DNA of 64,000 nucleotides from Malaya genurostris (GCF_030247185.1 NC_080570.1:127216650-127280649); one strand, 5' to 3'; numbered from the stretch's first letter, positions 22,292 through 34,149 are shown. Notes: generated by a model not told the origin, from the letters alone. Numbers and translations: made by a program.

Positions 22292-23416
22292 CCCTCAGGG
22301 TACGGATTGGGTTACCGTAACCCGAGCGAAATTTGAAAGAAGCGCCATACGAAGAGAAGTCGGCGAGGGGGGTCCGGACCAGGGGGGGAAAAAACTTATA
22401 GGTACACACTATTAGAGGCCCAAGCGGCAGAGTCAGTCTCCGCTTTGTGTCCGAGCTAGACACATATAAACATTGTGCTCGGGTGTGGTACACCCAGTCC
22501 GTATCAAACGTTACAAAATCCAAAATTTTCAAAAAAATTAAGTTTTAATTTTCGTCTGTTTGCCGCTGAGGACTAAAAAGGTAAGTAAGAATACGTACTC
22601 TTTACTTAATTTTGTAGATTCTAACCTCAAAATAACGCGTTGTACATGGTGTAAGCGAAGTATTGTAGTAGATCTCAATCACTTGAACGTACGTCTTATA
22701 TCGAAATCTTTGCTGCTCGTAGTGAATTATAACTCATTAAATTTTGTTTCTTGTAATTTTTTGTTAAAGAACACACAAAACATGGCAACGCGTCGAATCA
22801 CTCGAAGCGTTGCTGCTTTGGAGGAGTTGTACAAGGAAAACGAGGAGGACAGCGTTACAGAGAATGACAGTGACACCGACGACGCCTTTAACAATTATGT
22901 TTGGTATTTATTTATATGATACTACTCAACAATATCTGAGAAACAATTTTTTTACGCTCAAAGTAATTAATTTTAACCTTTATCATCATAAATCAACGAA
23001 ACAACGTTTTTTCGCTAACTCGAAAAAACGCGTATTTTCATTTTTCAAAAAAAATATAGTTTTTGGAATAAATCAAAAAACCGTTATGGACATTTGTAAG
23101 AACTACTTTTTACCTTTCAAATGCGAGTTATACAATGTTAATATTTTTTTTTTCAAAAAGTTACAGCATTTTGAAAAAAAACGTTTTTTACAAAAAAATT
23201 CAAGACCCGTTCACATTTTTCATTATAATTTTTTTTCAATCAGTTAAATGATTAATCTGACAACTCTATTATATTTTTGAGACAATTTCACACAAAATAA
23301 AAAAAAATTATTCAAATTGACAAAGTACAGCTCGATATACACCCAATCAAAGTCGCCGGGTTAGGCTAACCCTGTCCGTACTGAACGTAACTTTTTTATA
23401 GTCCGTACCCTGAGGG
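22292..23416 (+). mobile_element. piggyBac-like element, internally deleted, TTAA target
   Basis: The termini CCCTCAGGGTACGGA and its inverse are perfect over 15 bp. Each is bordered by TTAA (22288-22291 and 23417-23420), the specific target of the piggyBac superfamily. The 1125-bp length is well short of an autonomous element (about 2.4 kb). Subterminal motifs CCAGTCCGTA (near 22495) and CCCTGTCCGTACTG (near 23368) echo the ends. It sits inside the hAT element. Confidence 0.88.
22782..22919 (+). pseudogene. N-terminal stub of piggyBac-like transposase
   Basis: An ATG preceded by AAAC opens a 45-codon frame beginning MATRRITRSVAALEELY, followed by an acidic stretch rich in Asp, Glu and Ser. 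Acidic N-termini are usual in piggyBac transposases. The frame leaves recognisable coding after about residue 38 and no catalytic aspartates are present, so only the first part of the gene remains. The identification rests mainly on its position in a TTAA-flanked element. Confidence 0.4.
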
Positions 23417-23555
23417 TTAAGTACTGTTCGTCCTATAGAAGGGTTGCGTTTAGGAAGTCAACTTTAGTTAAGATTTGATTTACTTATTTTTGAAATAAAT
23501 ATCTAATATTAGATAAAAACTACACGAACGAAGTAAAAATACGAAATTTTAATTT

Positions 23556-23714
23556 TCGACGGGTATAGCGTGATGGATAAGTCGATGCCTTTCACGCCAC
23601 CCGCCTGGGTTCGATTCTCAACCCCGCACATAGGGTCAGAAAGTTTTTCTGGCCCGAAGAGGCGAATGACATTAATGTTAAAGCCTCTATAATTGAAACA
23701 AAAAAAAAAAAAAT
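23556..23714 (+). mobile_element. tRNA-derived SINE
   Basis: An RNA polymerase III A box (TAGCGTGATGG, 23565-23575) and a B box (GGTTCGATTCT, 23608-23618) lie at tRNA spacing. They are followed by a body with GGCCCGAAGAGGCGAATGAC and a terminal A-run (23699-23714). The short sequence AAATTTTA on both sides is a possible target duplication. I recognise the tail from mosquito SINEs. It lies inside the hAT element. Confidence 0.8.
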
Positions 23715-23889
23715 TTTACTTAACTCCATGGTTGCAATATCGAATATCGATATTTTTTTTCAATGCTATGAATTATCGATATCGTCGATACCGTGGTAAT
23801 ATCGATATTATCGATAAATATCGATAAGTTTCCCATCTCTAGTCATCATCGATTGAGTAGTTGTCAAAACCGCAACACCGCTGCAGAGT

Positions 23890-24063
23890 TCACCGGTAAT
23901 TCAACCTTATTGTAATCCTAAATGTATCATTGTTTAAATGCACATATCCTTTTCCCAGAATGGTACAGATTATCCCTACCAAGCCGTAAATGACAATCCC
24001 CGGTAATCGGCTTTGCAGACCTAACTTGCACTGTTTCTGCAACTGCTGCTGCTGCCCAACCAT
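23890..24063 (-). CDS. Candidate host exon with membrane segment
   Basis: A minus-strand frame from ATG at 24063 begins MVGQQQQLQKQCKLGLQ. It is followed by a hydrophobic stretch PGIVIYGLVGIICTILG of about 17 residues that could be a signal anchor, then a short polar tail ending at a possible donor (CCG|GTGAAC). It lies in unique sequence beside the hAT insertion. No family is recognised, and the polyglutamine start could be chance low complexity. Confidence 0.25.
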   Translation of the reverse strand: MVGQQQQLQKQCKLGLQSRLPGIVIYGLVGIICTILGKGYVHLNNDTFRITIRLNYR

Positions 24064-24731
24064 CGTCTCAGGTTGAGACGAAGCAATCACAGTATTTGTG
24101 AAACATTGTCATCTCTCTGTTGCTGCCACCACTGCCGGAAGCTGGTTGGCGAACGAACAGGTCAGCATAACATGACAGCGTGAAATTATATATCTCAAAG
24201 CAAACGGGGGAAAGCGTTCCGGAAATTCTAACCTTCTTGCTTACGGGCTTACTGTCAACTAACGCCCACTTGAACGCGTTCGCACACACACACTTATACA
24301 CAAACACCCGTTGCGACTTGTGTTTCTTGCCTGGTCAGCTGCTTGCTGCACTTCTCTGTCACTTGCAGTGAATTGAATTGCGAAGCGACGGAGCAAACGG
24401 GCGATGATGGTAAGCTCACAGGATTTCGATTAAAGATGGTAACCATGGGGATTGGATGTCCCAACACCAGCACACTTCCACCTTTCCTGTCCTTTCCGAA
24501 ATCTGGCCATTCATTCAATTTATTATGCGTCAATATCAACCACCAATCGTCAGAGTTGAGTTCCAAAACTAATTGGTTTTCCTTTGTTTTCTTTTTCAGG
24601 TGAATGATACGTTTGAAATATGTTGCTTGTAATGTAAGTATTTTCGATTTTGAAAACAAACCACAATAGTCGCAATCAGGCATTTTAATCAGAGTGAAAT
24701 GAAATTGAAATTTGATCCTTGACACTCCAAA
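24064..24731. other. Unique host-like region
   Basis: Moderate GC, no recognised gene. Short ORFs here have no family resemblance. Confidence 0.4.
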
Positions 24732-25264
24732 TACCAAGCCTCAAAAAAAGTTGGAACGGTAACTTTGAGCTGTCATAGCTCAGCTGTTTTTCAACGAATC
24801 TCAATAAATTTTACACCCTCGAATTTTGTAAAATTCGTAGATTGATTCCAAAACTAACTTTGTAGCAGATGATTGGTAAAGGAAAACCAATGGAAATTTG
24901 ATTTTTCCCGTTCCAAGTTTTTTTTTTGATGCGCCCAATATGCCCTATCTGCTTTCCAATTTTCTTTCCTTTGGCTTATACGTCACATAGAAAATATTGA
25001 ATACTTCAACTTTACCGTGTAATAACTTTGTTGTTAGTCAACCGATCTTCAAAATTTGTTCACCATTGAAAAGGTACTACTTTCACAAATAAAATGCACT
25101 GAAAAAAACTAAAAATAGGGTTGTCTACCCAAAGTTATAATGAAAACTGAAGATAGATGACCTAAGAAAAGATGAGACTTTTTACAATGATCGTAAATAT
25201 CTTGAAATTCAAAGCGATGACCTATACATATTTTTACACATCATTCGATTGCTAGTACCAGCTA

Positions 25265-26350
25265 CACACTTAAAACCATTTCTTGAGCTCGGCATAATAA
25301 AATGCCGAAACTGATCAGCAACACCTAAATTTGCTGATTGCTCAGTAATCAATACGCATGTTTCTGAACTTCGTTAAATGCATTCACTGATATTTCGGTA
25401 AAATGCTTCACTTTGCCGAAATTGGGCATAATTGCTTGCTGAATTTATCAGTAAACAACAGATATGACGACATCAGCAGAGACGTTTGCCGAGATTTCGT
25501 AATATGCGCTAGCTGTTGCCGAGATTCAGCACGACAGCTGTCATTTATTGCCACGTTACATTTTCGCTACGCATTGCGCGATTATTTTCTGATGAAATTC
25601 TCGAGTGAAAAAATGGATAATCTTCGAAGAAACGTGGAACCACTTGCAAGTAAAAATATTGAATAAATATAGTGACATGTTTCGCTTTATAAAAAGCGAC
25701 TTTATCAGATCACATTATAAGGAAAAACACCCAACACGGGGCTCAAAGAGTCCTCGAGACAAAACTTTGGGGGATATGCGAAAAAATAACCCAATGCATG
25801 GACAAATTCAATAGATCAAAGTAAGTTTATTTTTTTAACAATACCGTATATGCATCTTTAAATATTGAAAATTTTTGTATATTTTTATTTTCATATTTCC
25901 AGCTCGACTCAAGGTGGCCGCATCCGGAAACGCCGCTTTTTATTATGCTACATGTTTTAAGGTAGAGGCTTTAAGCACTACTGGCAACAAATTTGTAAGC
26001 CTCCTTTAAGTGTTAATAAAATGAATTTTTGATCCTGAATGTTGTGTTTATAATGTTTAGAAATTACAAACAAAATTATTTGACTAGATTTTTAATTACT
26101 GATGATTCGGTAATTTGTTTTTTTTTTTTTTTCATTTTTTCGTTTTATTGGATTGCCGAATATTCAGCGAACGTTTCACTGAGCAAACAGTAAATCTTAT
26201 GCTGGCGATTTCGGCAATATTTGACGTTTGTCAAATTTGAGGGTGCCGAGACGCTCAGTTATTTTATTTTTGCCGAGATGATTGCTGATTACTCGGCTGT
26301 GCGAATCTCGGCATTTTTTTGCCGAGACTCAGCTAAAAAATTTAGGTGTG
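25265..26350. mobile_element. 1086-bp TIR element nested in the long arm
   Basis: Ends CACACTTAAA and TTTAGGTGTG are inverted with one mismatch and are bordered by TA on both sides. The opposite arm of the host element near 29735 shows the empty site, with sequence running from CCAGCTAC-type directly into AATTTTCGCTCAAC. This proves the boundary. Subterminal regions carry repeated TGCCGAG/CTCGGCA motifs. The short frames inside (25403-25814) match nothing I know. Confidence 0.75.
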
Positions 26351-27883
26351 TACAATTTACGCTCAACTACCATTTTTGTACTATCAAAAGAAAACCTTAA
26401 AAAATCGATCAAATCCATAAATATATATGAATTTTTCATTTTTTCACATGTTTGCATATAACTAAAAAATTAAAGCGATGAGATGTACATTTTTTTACTC
26501 CAAAATATTGGAATAATTACCAGAAACAATGTAATGATGATCAAAATTATATATCCGTTCAAAGAATCTCAAAAAATTTGGTACAAATACAGAGAATTTC
26601 TATTATTGGGAAAATTTTGCCAAAAAAAAAAACAAATTAAAACTTTGAAATTTTATGACATATATTTTTTTATTATTTTAGTTGGAAATTTATTATGAAC
26701 AAAATTTACAAAAAAAACTGAAGCTTGGATTTCACTGAAAATCTTAAAAATTTTGGTAAATATATCTAAACTCTAAAAATAATTATGTTTTTGTATTGGA
26801 CCATTTTTATGCACAACCCAAACGGAATTGATAACTACTAAAATTAGGTTTTTTTTGTTTTTGGTTTTCCGTAAAATCTCAAAAAATCGGTAGAAGATCG
26901 GAAATTTCATAATTTCTTATATCTGTTGCGTTCCAACGTTTCTGCAAATCAAAGTGAAAATATTGGAATCCGTTTTGATTTCATCTGTTTCAAAGAGACG
27001 TAGAATTTGTTTTTTAATAATAAAATAAATTTTGTGACAAAACAAAAATTTTAAATTATTTCAATGGCTTTGTACAATAAGAAATACAACGTAAAATTAT
27101 ATGAATTTCATAAACTAACCCATGGCAAAAGAAACCAACTACAATTTAAAAATTGTATTGCTTGATTTTTGTTCTACAAGCAATTCAGAACAAAAACATA
27201 TATCTTCAATTTTCCGCTATCCTAAACGACATCAATTATAATCGATAGAATATTTAAATTTAAATATCATATAAATTTAAATATTATTTCGGAATGTATA
27301 GAATTCGAAAATTATTTGAATTTTCTATTAGTAAACAATTCAGAAAAAGTAAAATTCTGAATTTAGCACAAAAAATTACACGAAATTAAGTAAAACTTGA
27401 TTTTATTCACCTAGTTGTGTAATGATGCCTTTCTCATATCTCTCTAATTCTCATATAAAAATGTATTCCTCAAACAGTTTTGAACCTACAAAATGAAGCA
27501 GCTCTCAAACCGGTTAGGCCATCTTTCTCAGTGAAGTGAGTTCCACTATTTCAGGTACTTATGAAACTGGAATCGCCCCGAATATTGGCTTTGCAGCAGC
27601 CTTTGCGATTAGCACCAACCAACCAATCTACCTGCAGCTTACAGTTGTCTTCGTCTCGAAAAACAACCTCTTCGTTTGAATGCTTTTTACTGAATGAAAC
27701 CCTGCACCTATGTTGTCAGAATTAATTGGCTCAAGTGGCATGTTCCCCTAGTTATTTGGAGATTCGTGCCTTGCCGTAGCTTCTCATCAACTCAGTTTTT
27801 GCAATGACTGAGCGGAAATATATATTGGAGTAGCCAAGTGAAAGAAAAACTAACAGTAAAGATGAATTTTTGGAAAAAGATAC

Positions 27884-27956
27884 GCTCAGAGACAGGACTC
27901 GAACCTGCGTTCTTATGCACTCCGTGTATACGCGCTACCATTTCGCCACTCTGATC
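27884..27956 (-). repeat. tRNA-like sequence, SINE head or tRNA pseudogene
   Basis: On the minus strand, an A-box-like TGGCGAAATGG and a perfect B box GGTTCGAGTCC are 33 bp apart. The acceptor ends (ATCAGAG with CTCTGAG) pair at six of seven positions, and D- and T-stems form. The anticodon arm has a mismatch, and position 33 would be C instead of the invariant T, so a working tRNA is unlikely. It lies in the centre of the 5.5-kb inverted-repeat element. Confidence 0.5.
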
Positions 27957-30349
27957 TTGCTTTAGCCACTCTAAAACTCGAAACAGACATAGTAGCAACG
28001 TACATCGAACATGGTCTACATCCTGGCCGTCACCCGACCGATACCTTACATCCAAACATCTTCTCTGTCCATCAAACACTTGTACTCTCGCTTTATACCT
28101 ATTTCTCCGATCAAGCATTGAGTGGGAGAGTGTATTTATAATCGCTTGTCACCTTCTTTAATGGTGCCAGTCGCTGGCTGGACATCGTGATGGGAAGGGA
28201 AGGATAAAAAGAACATGGAAGGGAATTGGGAATTAGGTGAAGTGGGAAAACAGCACAAAACATAAAGAAATAAATCGTCCTGCATCCCCGAAAGGATGCT
28301 GAATGATCTGCAGGTGCCAAAATGCACGGTTGATAAAACCTCCAACCACCGAGAGGCGTTAGAGATTTTACAAAAGCGACACCATTCTGCATTCTCCGAG
28401 GAATGCAGAACGATTTCTTCCCGAATATGCACTTGAATTAATTTGACACACAAGACAAAAATACCTTATTTTCATATATAGCTAATAAATGACTTACATG
28501 ATACGAATATTTTTCAATGAAAAAACCCAATGTTTGAACATAATTTAAAAAACTTTTGAAAAATATCTCCTCCGTTTTTTTTTTCGTTCGAAAATATTTT
28601 CTGTCAAATACAAGAAACGGATTTTTTTTTCGTTTGCCTCAATGTTAGATGTAGCAGTTTAAAAATAACCTGTTTTTGAACTAGTTTTGCTCATAACTTC
28701 GGTTCAGAAAACGCTACCTGAATGCGCCAGTTGGTTTTAACAAACCTTAAAAGATGTTCGAAGATACCTATACGAAAAGAGAAAAATATAAATGCTAGTG
28801 CAAAAAATATGATTTTTAGGAACACCCTAAGTTGCTCTTTAAAAAGCTGTAACACCAAAACCGTGGCAGATACTACTATGGTGTCCTCTGCAAAGCTGCT
28901 CGATATAAGTTTATCTACAATTTTGCCGAAGAATGCAATCCTCTATCTCAATACATCCGGAAAATAAGTTTTGGATCACCTTAATAATAAGAGCCACCCT
29001 AATACCATGTACATCAAAATATGGCTTATCTTACATTGATCATTTGTTTTGAAGACATCATAGCTCTAAAGTATAAGGTTAAGCCACAAATGTTTTTGTC
29101 CCCCTAAATTGTAGATTCGGAGTCCGGACCACTGTGCAATGCAATTGAACTCGGAAATTTTAAAACTACCGATCTTTTACCTATGTTTTGTGATTCTACG
29201 GCAAACCTACAACAAAATCAGAATTTTAGTAGTTATCAATTGCGTTTGGGTTGTGCATAAAAATTGTTTAGATAGTTTGTCCAATACAAAAATATAACTA
29301 TATTTAGAGTTTTAGGTTATTTACTAAAATTTTTAAAATTTTCAGTAAAATCTAAGTTTCAGTTTTTTTTTGTGTAAATTTCGTTTATAGTAAATTTCCA
29401 ATTAAAATAATTAAAAAATATATGTCATAAAATTTAAAAGTTTTGATTTGATTTTGTTTGGCAAAATTTTCCCAATAATAGAAATTATCTGTATTTGTAC
29501 CAAATTTCTTGAGCTTCTTTGAACGGATGTATAATTTTGGTTATCAATACATTGTTTCTGGTAATGATTCCAATATTTTGAATAAAAAAATGTACATGTC
29601 ATCGCTTTAATTTTTGAGTTATATACAAACATGTGAAAAAAATAGAAAAATTCATATATATTTAAAAATTCATCGATTGTTTAATGTTTTCTTTTGATTG
29701 TGAAGGAAAGATAGTTGAGCGAAAATTGTAGCTGGTTTCACTAGCAATCGAATGATGTATAAAAATATATAGGTCATCGCTTTGAATTTCGAGATATTTA
29801 CGATCATTGTAAAAAGTCTCATCTTTTCTTAGGTCATCTATCTTCAGTTTTCATTATAACTTTGGGTAGACAACCCTATTTTTAGTTTTTTTCAGTGCAT
29901 TTTATTTATGGAAGTAATACCTTTCCACTGATGAACAAATTTCGAGAATCGGTTAACTAACAACAAAGTTATGACTCGGTAAAATTGAGGTTCTCAATAT
30001 CCGATTCGCGATGCAGGTGCCGCATGAATGCAGATAGGGCACATTTTGAGCTTGAAAAAACTTGGAACGGGAAAAATAAGATTTTCATTAGTTTTTCCTA
30101 AACGATCGTCAATAATGATATATTTAAAATAGTCTACAAACTTCACAAAATTCGAGGGTGTAAAATGTATCGAAATTGGTCAAGCAACAACTGAGCTATG
30201 ATAGCCCAAAGTTACCGTTCCAACTTTTTTTGAGGCTTGGTATTAGGCGTGTTAATGATGAACTAAAATACAGAAACAAGTGTCAAGCACTGGGTACGAG
30301 AGTATGGTACCAATAGAGAGGGAGCAAGTGATTATAAATATACTCTCCA

Positions 30350-30845
30350 GTGCTTGACAGTCAAATTTTGACTGCTGACTCATGGGTTACTATAATTGAT
30401 TGGGTAGTTTCGTCAGTGCAGTTGAAAATAATGCCATGAGTTTTGTGACGATCAAAGTGTTTTTGTGGGAAGTTCTTCTTCATTAATTCAATAGAAAGAA
30501 AACACTTGCCGAAAATAATCATATTTGAGTGAAAGTGTAGTCTCTAGCAGAGCGAATGTGTCGGAAGTGGTTTGCACGGTTTAAAAAGTGTAAGTTTTAA
30601 TGTGGAAGACGAAGAACGAGTCGGTTTAAAGATCAACGTTTGAAGATGAATAATTAGAGGAATCGCTCGATCCAGACCCGTCGCAAACGTAAGAAGAACA
30701 TACAAAATCACTCGAAGTTACTCAGCCTTCCATTTTAGAAGCAATTTGAAGGATCCAGAAGGTAGGCAATTGAGTGCCGTCTGGGTTGAAGCCAATAAAC
30801 GTCGAGTTCCGTTTCTTCACGAGCCTACAAGGGCTCGAACGCAAA
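30350..30845 (+). pseudogene. Mariner-type transposase relic, N-terminal part
   Basis: Almost identical to 46886-47405. Forward frames contain a KWFARFKK-like block (about 30560) and an EDE/DPDPSQT region (about 30650-30690). They end in a VGN.VPSELKP-like block (about 30760). This order matches the DNA-binding half of mellifera-type mariner transposases, with many stops and shifts. The relic ends against a LINE ORF1 fragment of the opposite strand at about 30846. Confidence 0.6.
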
Positions 30846-30847
30846 AA

Positions 30848-31165
30848 AGAAATGGGGACGTATACTCCCGCGTGAAATGCTCACTTTGAACGATCTCATT
30901 AGCCTGTTTTGCACTGGCTAACAAGACCCCAAGCTTGTCTGGGCGTACTTTTTCAATCTTTTGTATTGTAGAATATCGCGAGGTCAGGTCTTTAGATAAC
31001 CTAAGGTTGTTTTCCGTTTGCTTTGGTCCGGATGTAAACTGCGTACGGACCGGCCGGAAGTGCAAGCCCATCGGGATAATTTTTTATACGTATCAGATTA
31101 TTGCTACCAGATGACTCCATTTCGTCATCTGCAGGGAGGTCAGGCAATTCTGAGCCTTTTGACAT
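30848..31165 (-). pseudogene. LINE ORF1 (gag-like) N-terminal fragment
   Basis: A minus-strand ATG at 31165 begins MSKGSELPDLPADDEME and continues NNLIRIKNYPDGLALP. It then shifts frame near 31040 into LSKDLTSRYSTIQKIEKV and SAKQANEIVQSE. I recall this protein order from ORF1 of mosquito non-LTR retrotransposons. Only the N-terminal 100 or so codons remain; zinc knuckles and ORF2 are absent. The 5' untranslated part appears to run on to about 31640. Confidence 0.6.
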
Positions 31166-32479
31166 GCACGGAAAAGTGTCCGTGCGGGTAGAGATTTGAG
31201 CTCAAGGTAGTGGTAGTGAACAACAGGGAAAAAGAGATAAGAAAGAAAAAAAAATTACTTAGCTTTAGTTCTCAAACGGCGAACGGCCGTCAAGGTCCGG
31301 TCCTAGGAAATCGGTGATTATTCCACTCGATGAAGTGCAAAAAAACTCCTTGAAGAAAAAGCACTTTTTTCTGTCTCTCTTTTTCTGCACTGTCCAATGA
31401 AACGTTTCTCTTTTTATCACTATATATATTTATCATTGTTTCTAATGTATATGTAAACGATATATACGCAGCGCCCAGCTGGAGCTGGCTAACGGTACCA
31501 CGCGCAGTGCTGCTTTACACAAGCTCACAGTCGGCCTTGAGAACGGATTAATTCGAATTATCACTCGACTGCACTGATGCAGACAATAGAATACGGAATG
31601 ACCTTGATAACGGAATAAAACAATTCACCACACGATTGGAGAAACACGAGTTTGCGTCCGATCAGCCCGATAGTTACAGTGAAACTTATGTAACAGTTAT
31701 GTAGTTTGCTGTTAATATGCATTAAAGTAAAAAAAAGAATTGTTATCCTTTCTATAAGATATTCAATAACATATTTAATATTAATTAAAATATTATTAAC
31801 ATAATATTTAACAGTTTTATTTAGAATAATATTAACAGTTTTATTCAGGTTTTGCTTCAGTATTAATGAAAAACGTTTCTAAACATAAAAATGGCAAGTC
31901 TTAGCATCTAACAAAATATAAAACCAGTTTAATATCACAGACAGAGATATCTTTGGGTAAACCTTCAAAGGGCTACAATAAATTGAAATATATTCCATCT
32001 TCATGCTCCCAGCTACTAAGAAAACAAATTTTCAATGTTGTTTAACCCTAATTTCATTTTACCAATCTGCTGACGAATCAACGAATTAACACTCAGTGAA
32101 TGTCAAGACCAGTAACAGAAACTTTTTAAGAGATCATATTGAACGGCTGAATTCAAAAGTCGGATAAGTGCAACTTAGTTTGGAAAACCCGTTTAAGTAT
32201 TTTTGAATACAAAAACCGGATAAAAAACATTGAGCGCAAAAGTCGGACGCGGACTTTGAAATGCAAAAACCGTTTAAAAACATCTATATTTTCTTTAATG
32301 TATGGAACTGATATACTTTATTAATGGCTCGTAGCTACGATGCATAAATGTTCACTAAATTTATAATGTTTTCGCCAGTTAACAAACACACATGTATTAA
32401 GGATTACTGGAAAAAGTGAGAACAGATATGCGTTTCTTTTGATAAGGTCAATACTCCTGTTAATCATCTGTTTAGTCAA
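31166..32479. other. LINE 5' region, then AT-rich DNA
   Basis: 31166-31640 is probably the 5' untranslated region of the LINE fragment. Beyond it, AT-rich sequence holds dispersed AAAGTCGGA and AAAACCGGA motifs near 32150-32290. No gene is seen. Confidence 0.4.
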
Positions 32480-32572
32480 GTATGCCTATTAGTGGTTTCA
32501 ATTCGAGGAACATCAGTATCAGTTCGATTGTAAATCGAACAACAAATTTGAAATTTTTATACAAAAGAAATT
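32480..32572 (+). repeat. Repeat R1, inverted relative to 39423-39510
   Basis: About 90 bp including GGTTTCAATTCGAGGAACAT recurs nearly identically on the other strand at 39423-39510. An internal small hairpin TTCGATTGTAAATCGAA is present. Sequence farther on (about 32700) also resembles 43200, suggesting parts of a larger repeat. Confidence 0.75.
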
Positions 32573-33494
32573 AAAATGAAATGTTCAACATATTCTATTC
32601 ATTCAATTCATTCAAACCATCAGTTAAAGTAGAATTCACTATCTATGCACAAAAAAAAAGAAACTTATACGACATGTAAGTCAATAGTAATATGAAATGG
32701 ACATCAATTTGATTGACAAACATAATCGATATAAAACTAAATACGAATGCATTGATTTTAAATGAATGAAACTTTATTGTTCAATTAATGTTCAGGTTTG
32801 CTTCTCGGGTAAAAAGAAAAATAAAGAACCGTAAAGTAATTTTGTATTTAATATCCTTTACAACATATGTGCCTGAAAATAGGCGTAATTGTACAAAATA
32901 TGTTTATGTGTGCATGGCGATAACTCAGAGGATAGAGCAAAAATCGGAAGGATTGAATCGAATATTATCTTCACTAAAACAAATGTAATTCGAATTTTTT
33001 TGTCTCCAATTTTGCATAAGCATTACCCTTGTCCCACTACCCGATTAACATATCATATCGAAACTATTTCTCTATTTGATACTTGTTAGAAAATTTTGAT
33101 ATTTTAACTACTAACGAGACCAGACTTATACCAGCACTTGCTACGAAAACAGGTTTTTGTTATAAACTTGTTAGGGCTTGACGATCGGGTTTCCTTGTAA
33201 AATTTGCATTATTAGCTCGTAGTATTCAACAGTACATTGTAGCCATAAACTGTTAGTTAAAAACGGAGGGAGAGCTCGAACTTCGTTAGATTAACCCGAA
33301 CACAAAAACTGCGTTTCGAAAAGTACATTCAATTGTTAAATTAAATAATGTTGTAATGAAATGCGAACACAAGGGATCATAGTCATTCATGTGAGATCCA
33401 AAACGATTTTTTTTGAAATTTTATTTTATTGGGCCAGTTGTATTCTTGCAAATACTGTGTGTACTGTTCCATGGTAAAATTGTTTTGGAATAAC

Positions 33495-33554
33495 GCTTCC
33501 AACGCGGTATGTCGTTAGTCGATCTGATGACTGATGACATACCGCGTTGGAAGC
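33495..33554. repeat. Perfect hairpin, 19-bp arms
   Basis: The arms GCTTCCAACGCGGTATGTC (33495-33513) and its exact inverse (33536-33554) surround a 22-bp loop. It lies just upstream of the DD41D-like relic. It is perfect although its surroundings are decayed, which suggests recent origin or a replication error. Confidence 0.9.
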
Positions 33555-33569
33555 ACTGATAGAGCAACC

Positions 33570-33860
33570 AAAACTGTCAATGGTGATCGTTATTGTGCCA
33601 TTAAAAATGATTTTGTGATACCCAATGTTCGTCAAAATGGTTTGAATGGGTACTGGTTTCAACAGGACGGTGCAACATGCCATACGGTTTGACTAACAAT
33701 CGATTTGTTATGAACATTGTTTCCCATATAAGTCATATCGCAAAACGATGATTTTGACTGGCCCCTGAGATCACCCGATATGACGCCAAAAGACGCTGAT
33801 AAGTCATGACGCATAGCAAAACTCAAAGTCGACATACGACGTGAAATCGCCGCCATATCG
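33570..33860 (+). pseudogene. DD41D-related transposase relic
   Basis: Forward reading gives TVNGDRYCAIKNDFVIPN, then WFQQDGATCHTV with the second catalytic aspartate, then after stops WPLRSPDMTPKD near the third. This matches the order in the four DD41D copies but is clearly older, with several stops. The rest of the element is not identifiable. Confidence 0.7.
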
Positions 33861-34149
33861 ACCAATACATTGGTCAAAACGATGGAAAACGCGAAAAAGG
33901 GTACATTTTGTACTCAAGGGCAAAGGTCACCTTTGACGCGATATCATTTTCAAATAATAGATGTAACATATCTCCTTCAACAAAAAAAAATTATAATCGA
34001 AATAAAAATTTAATTAACAAATCCTTTCTCTATAAATGGCCCACTCTGTACAATAATGGCAAATCCAATCATCTTTCAAACGTCTTCAATTGGCCTAATC
34101 ACAATCCCTATTATATCAACCCTTTTGAGACGATTTAAGAGTGTTATTC

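Larger units (their letters stand above)
18408..23841 (-). mobile_element. hAT element with nested insertions, 5.4 kb
   Basis: Both termini read TAGAGATGGGAAA in inverted orientation. The 8-bp direct repeat GTCATCAT flanks the element (18400-18407 and 23842-23849), the signature of hAT insertion. Subterminal zones at 18420-18500 and 23740-23830 are packed with TATCGATA motifs, typical transposase-binding clusters. The element carries an intron-containing transposase gene and has received a DD41D element, a piggyBac-like element and a SINE. Confidence 0.92.
24734..30240. mobile_element. 5.5-kb element with TIRs of about 1.1 kb
   Basis: Left arm (24734-26910, minus the inserted element at 25265-26350) and right arm (about 29150-30240) are inverted copies over their full length of about 1.09 kb. 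The ends CCAAGCCTCAAAAAAAGTTG and its inverse are each bordered by TA. Matching inner landmarks include GTTGTCTACCCAAAGTTATA with its inverse at about 29865 and CATTCGATTGCTAGTA with its inverse at about 29745. The 2.2-kb centre contains no recognisable transposase. It resembles a foldback-type non-autonomous DNA transposon. Confidence 0.75.

Noticed and set aside
22810..23247. 145-codon plus-strand frame in the piggyBac-like element
   Set aside because: Lys/Phe/Asn-rich translation of AT-rich DNA, out of frame with the start stub, and without piggyBac motifs.
27884..27956. Functional tRNA gene
   Set aside because: The anticodon arm has a mismatch and the loop lacks the invariant T before the anticodon; position inside a transposon also favours a SINE or pseudogene.
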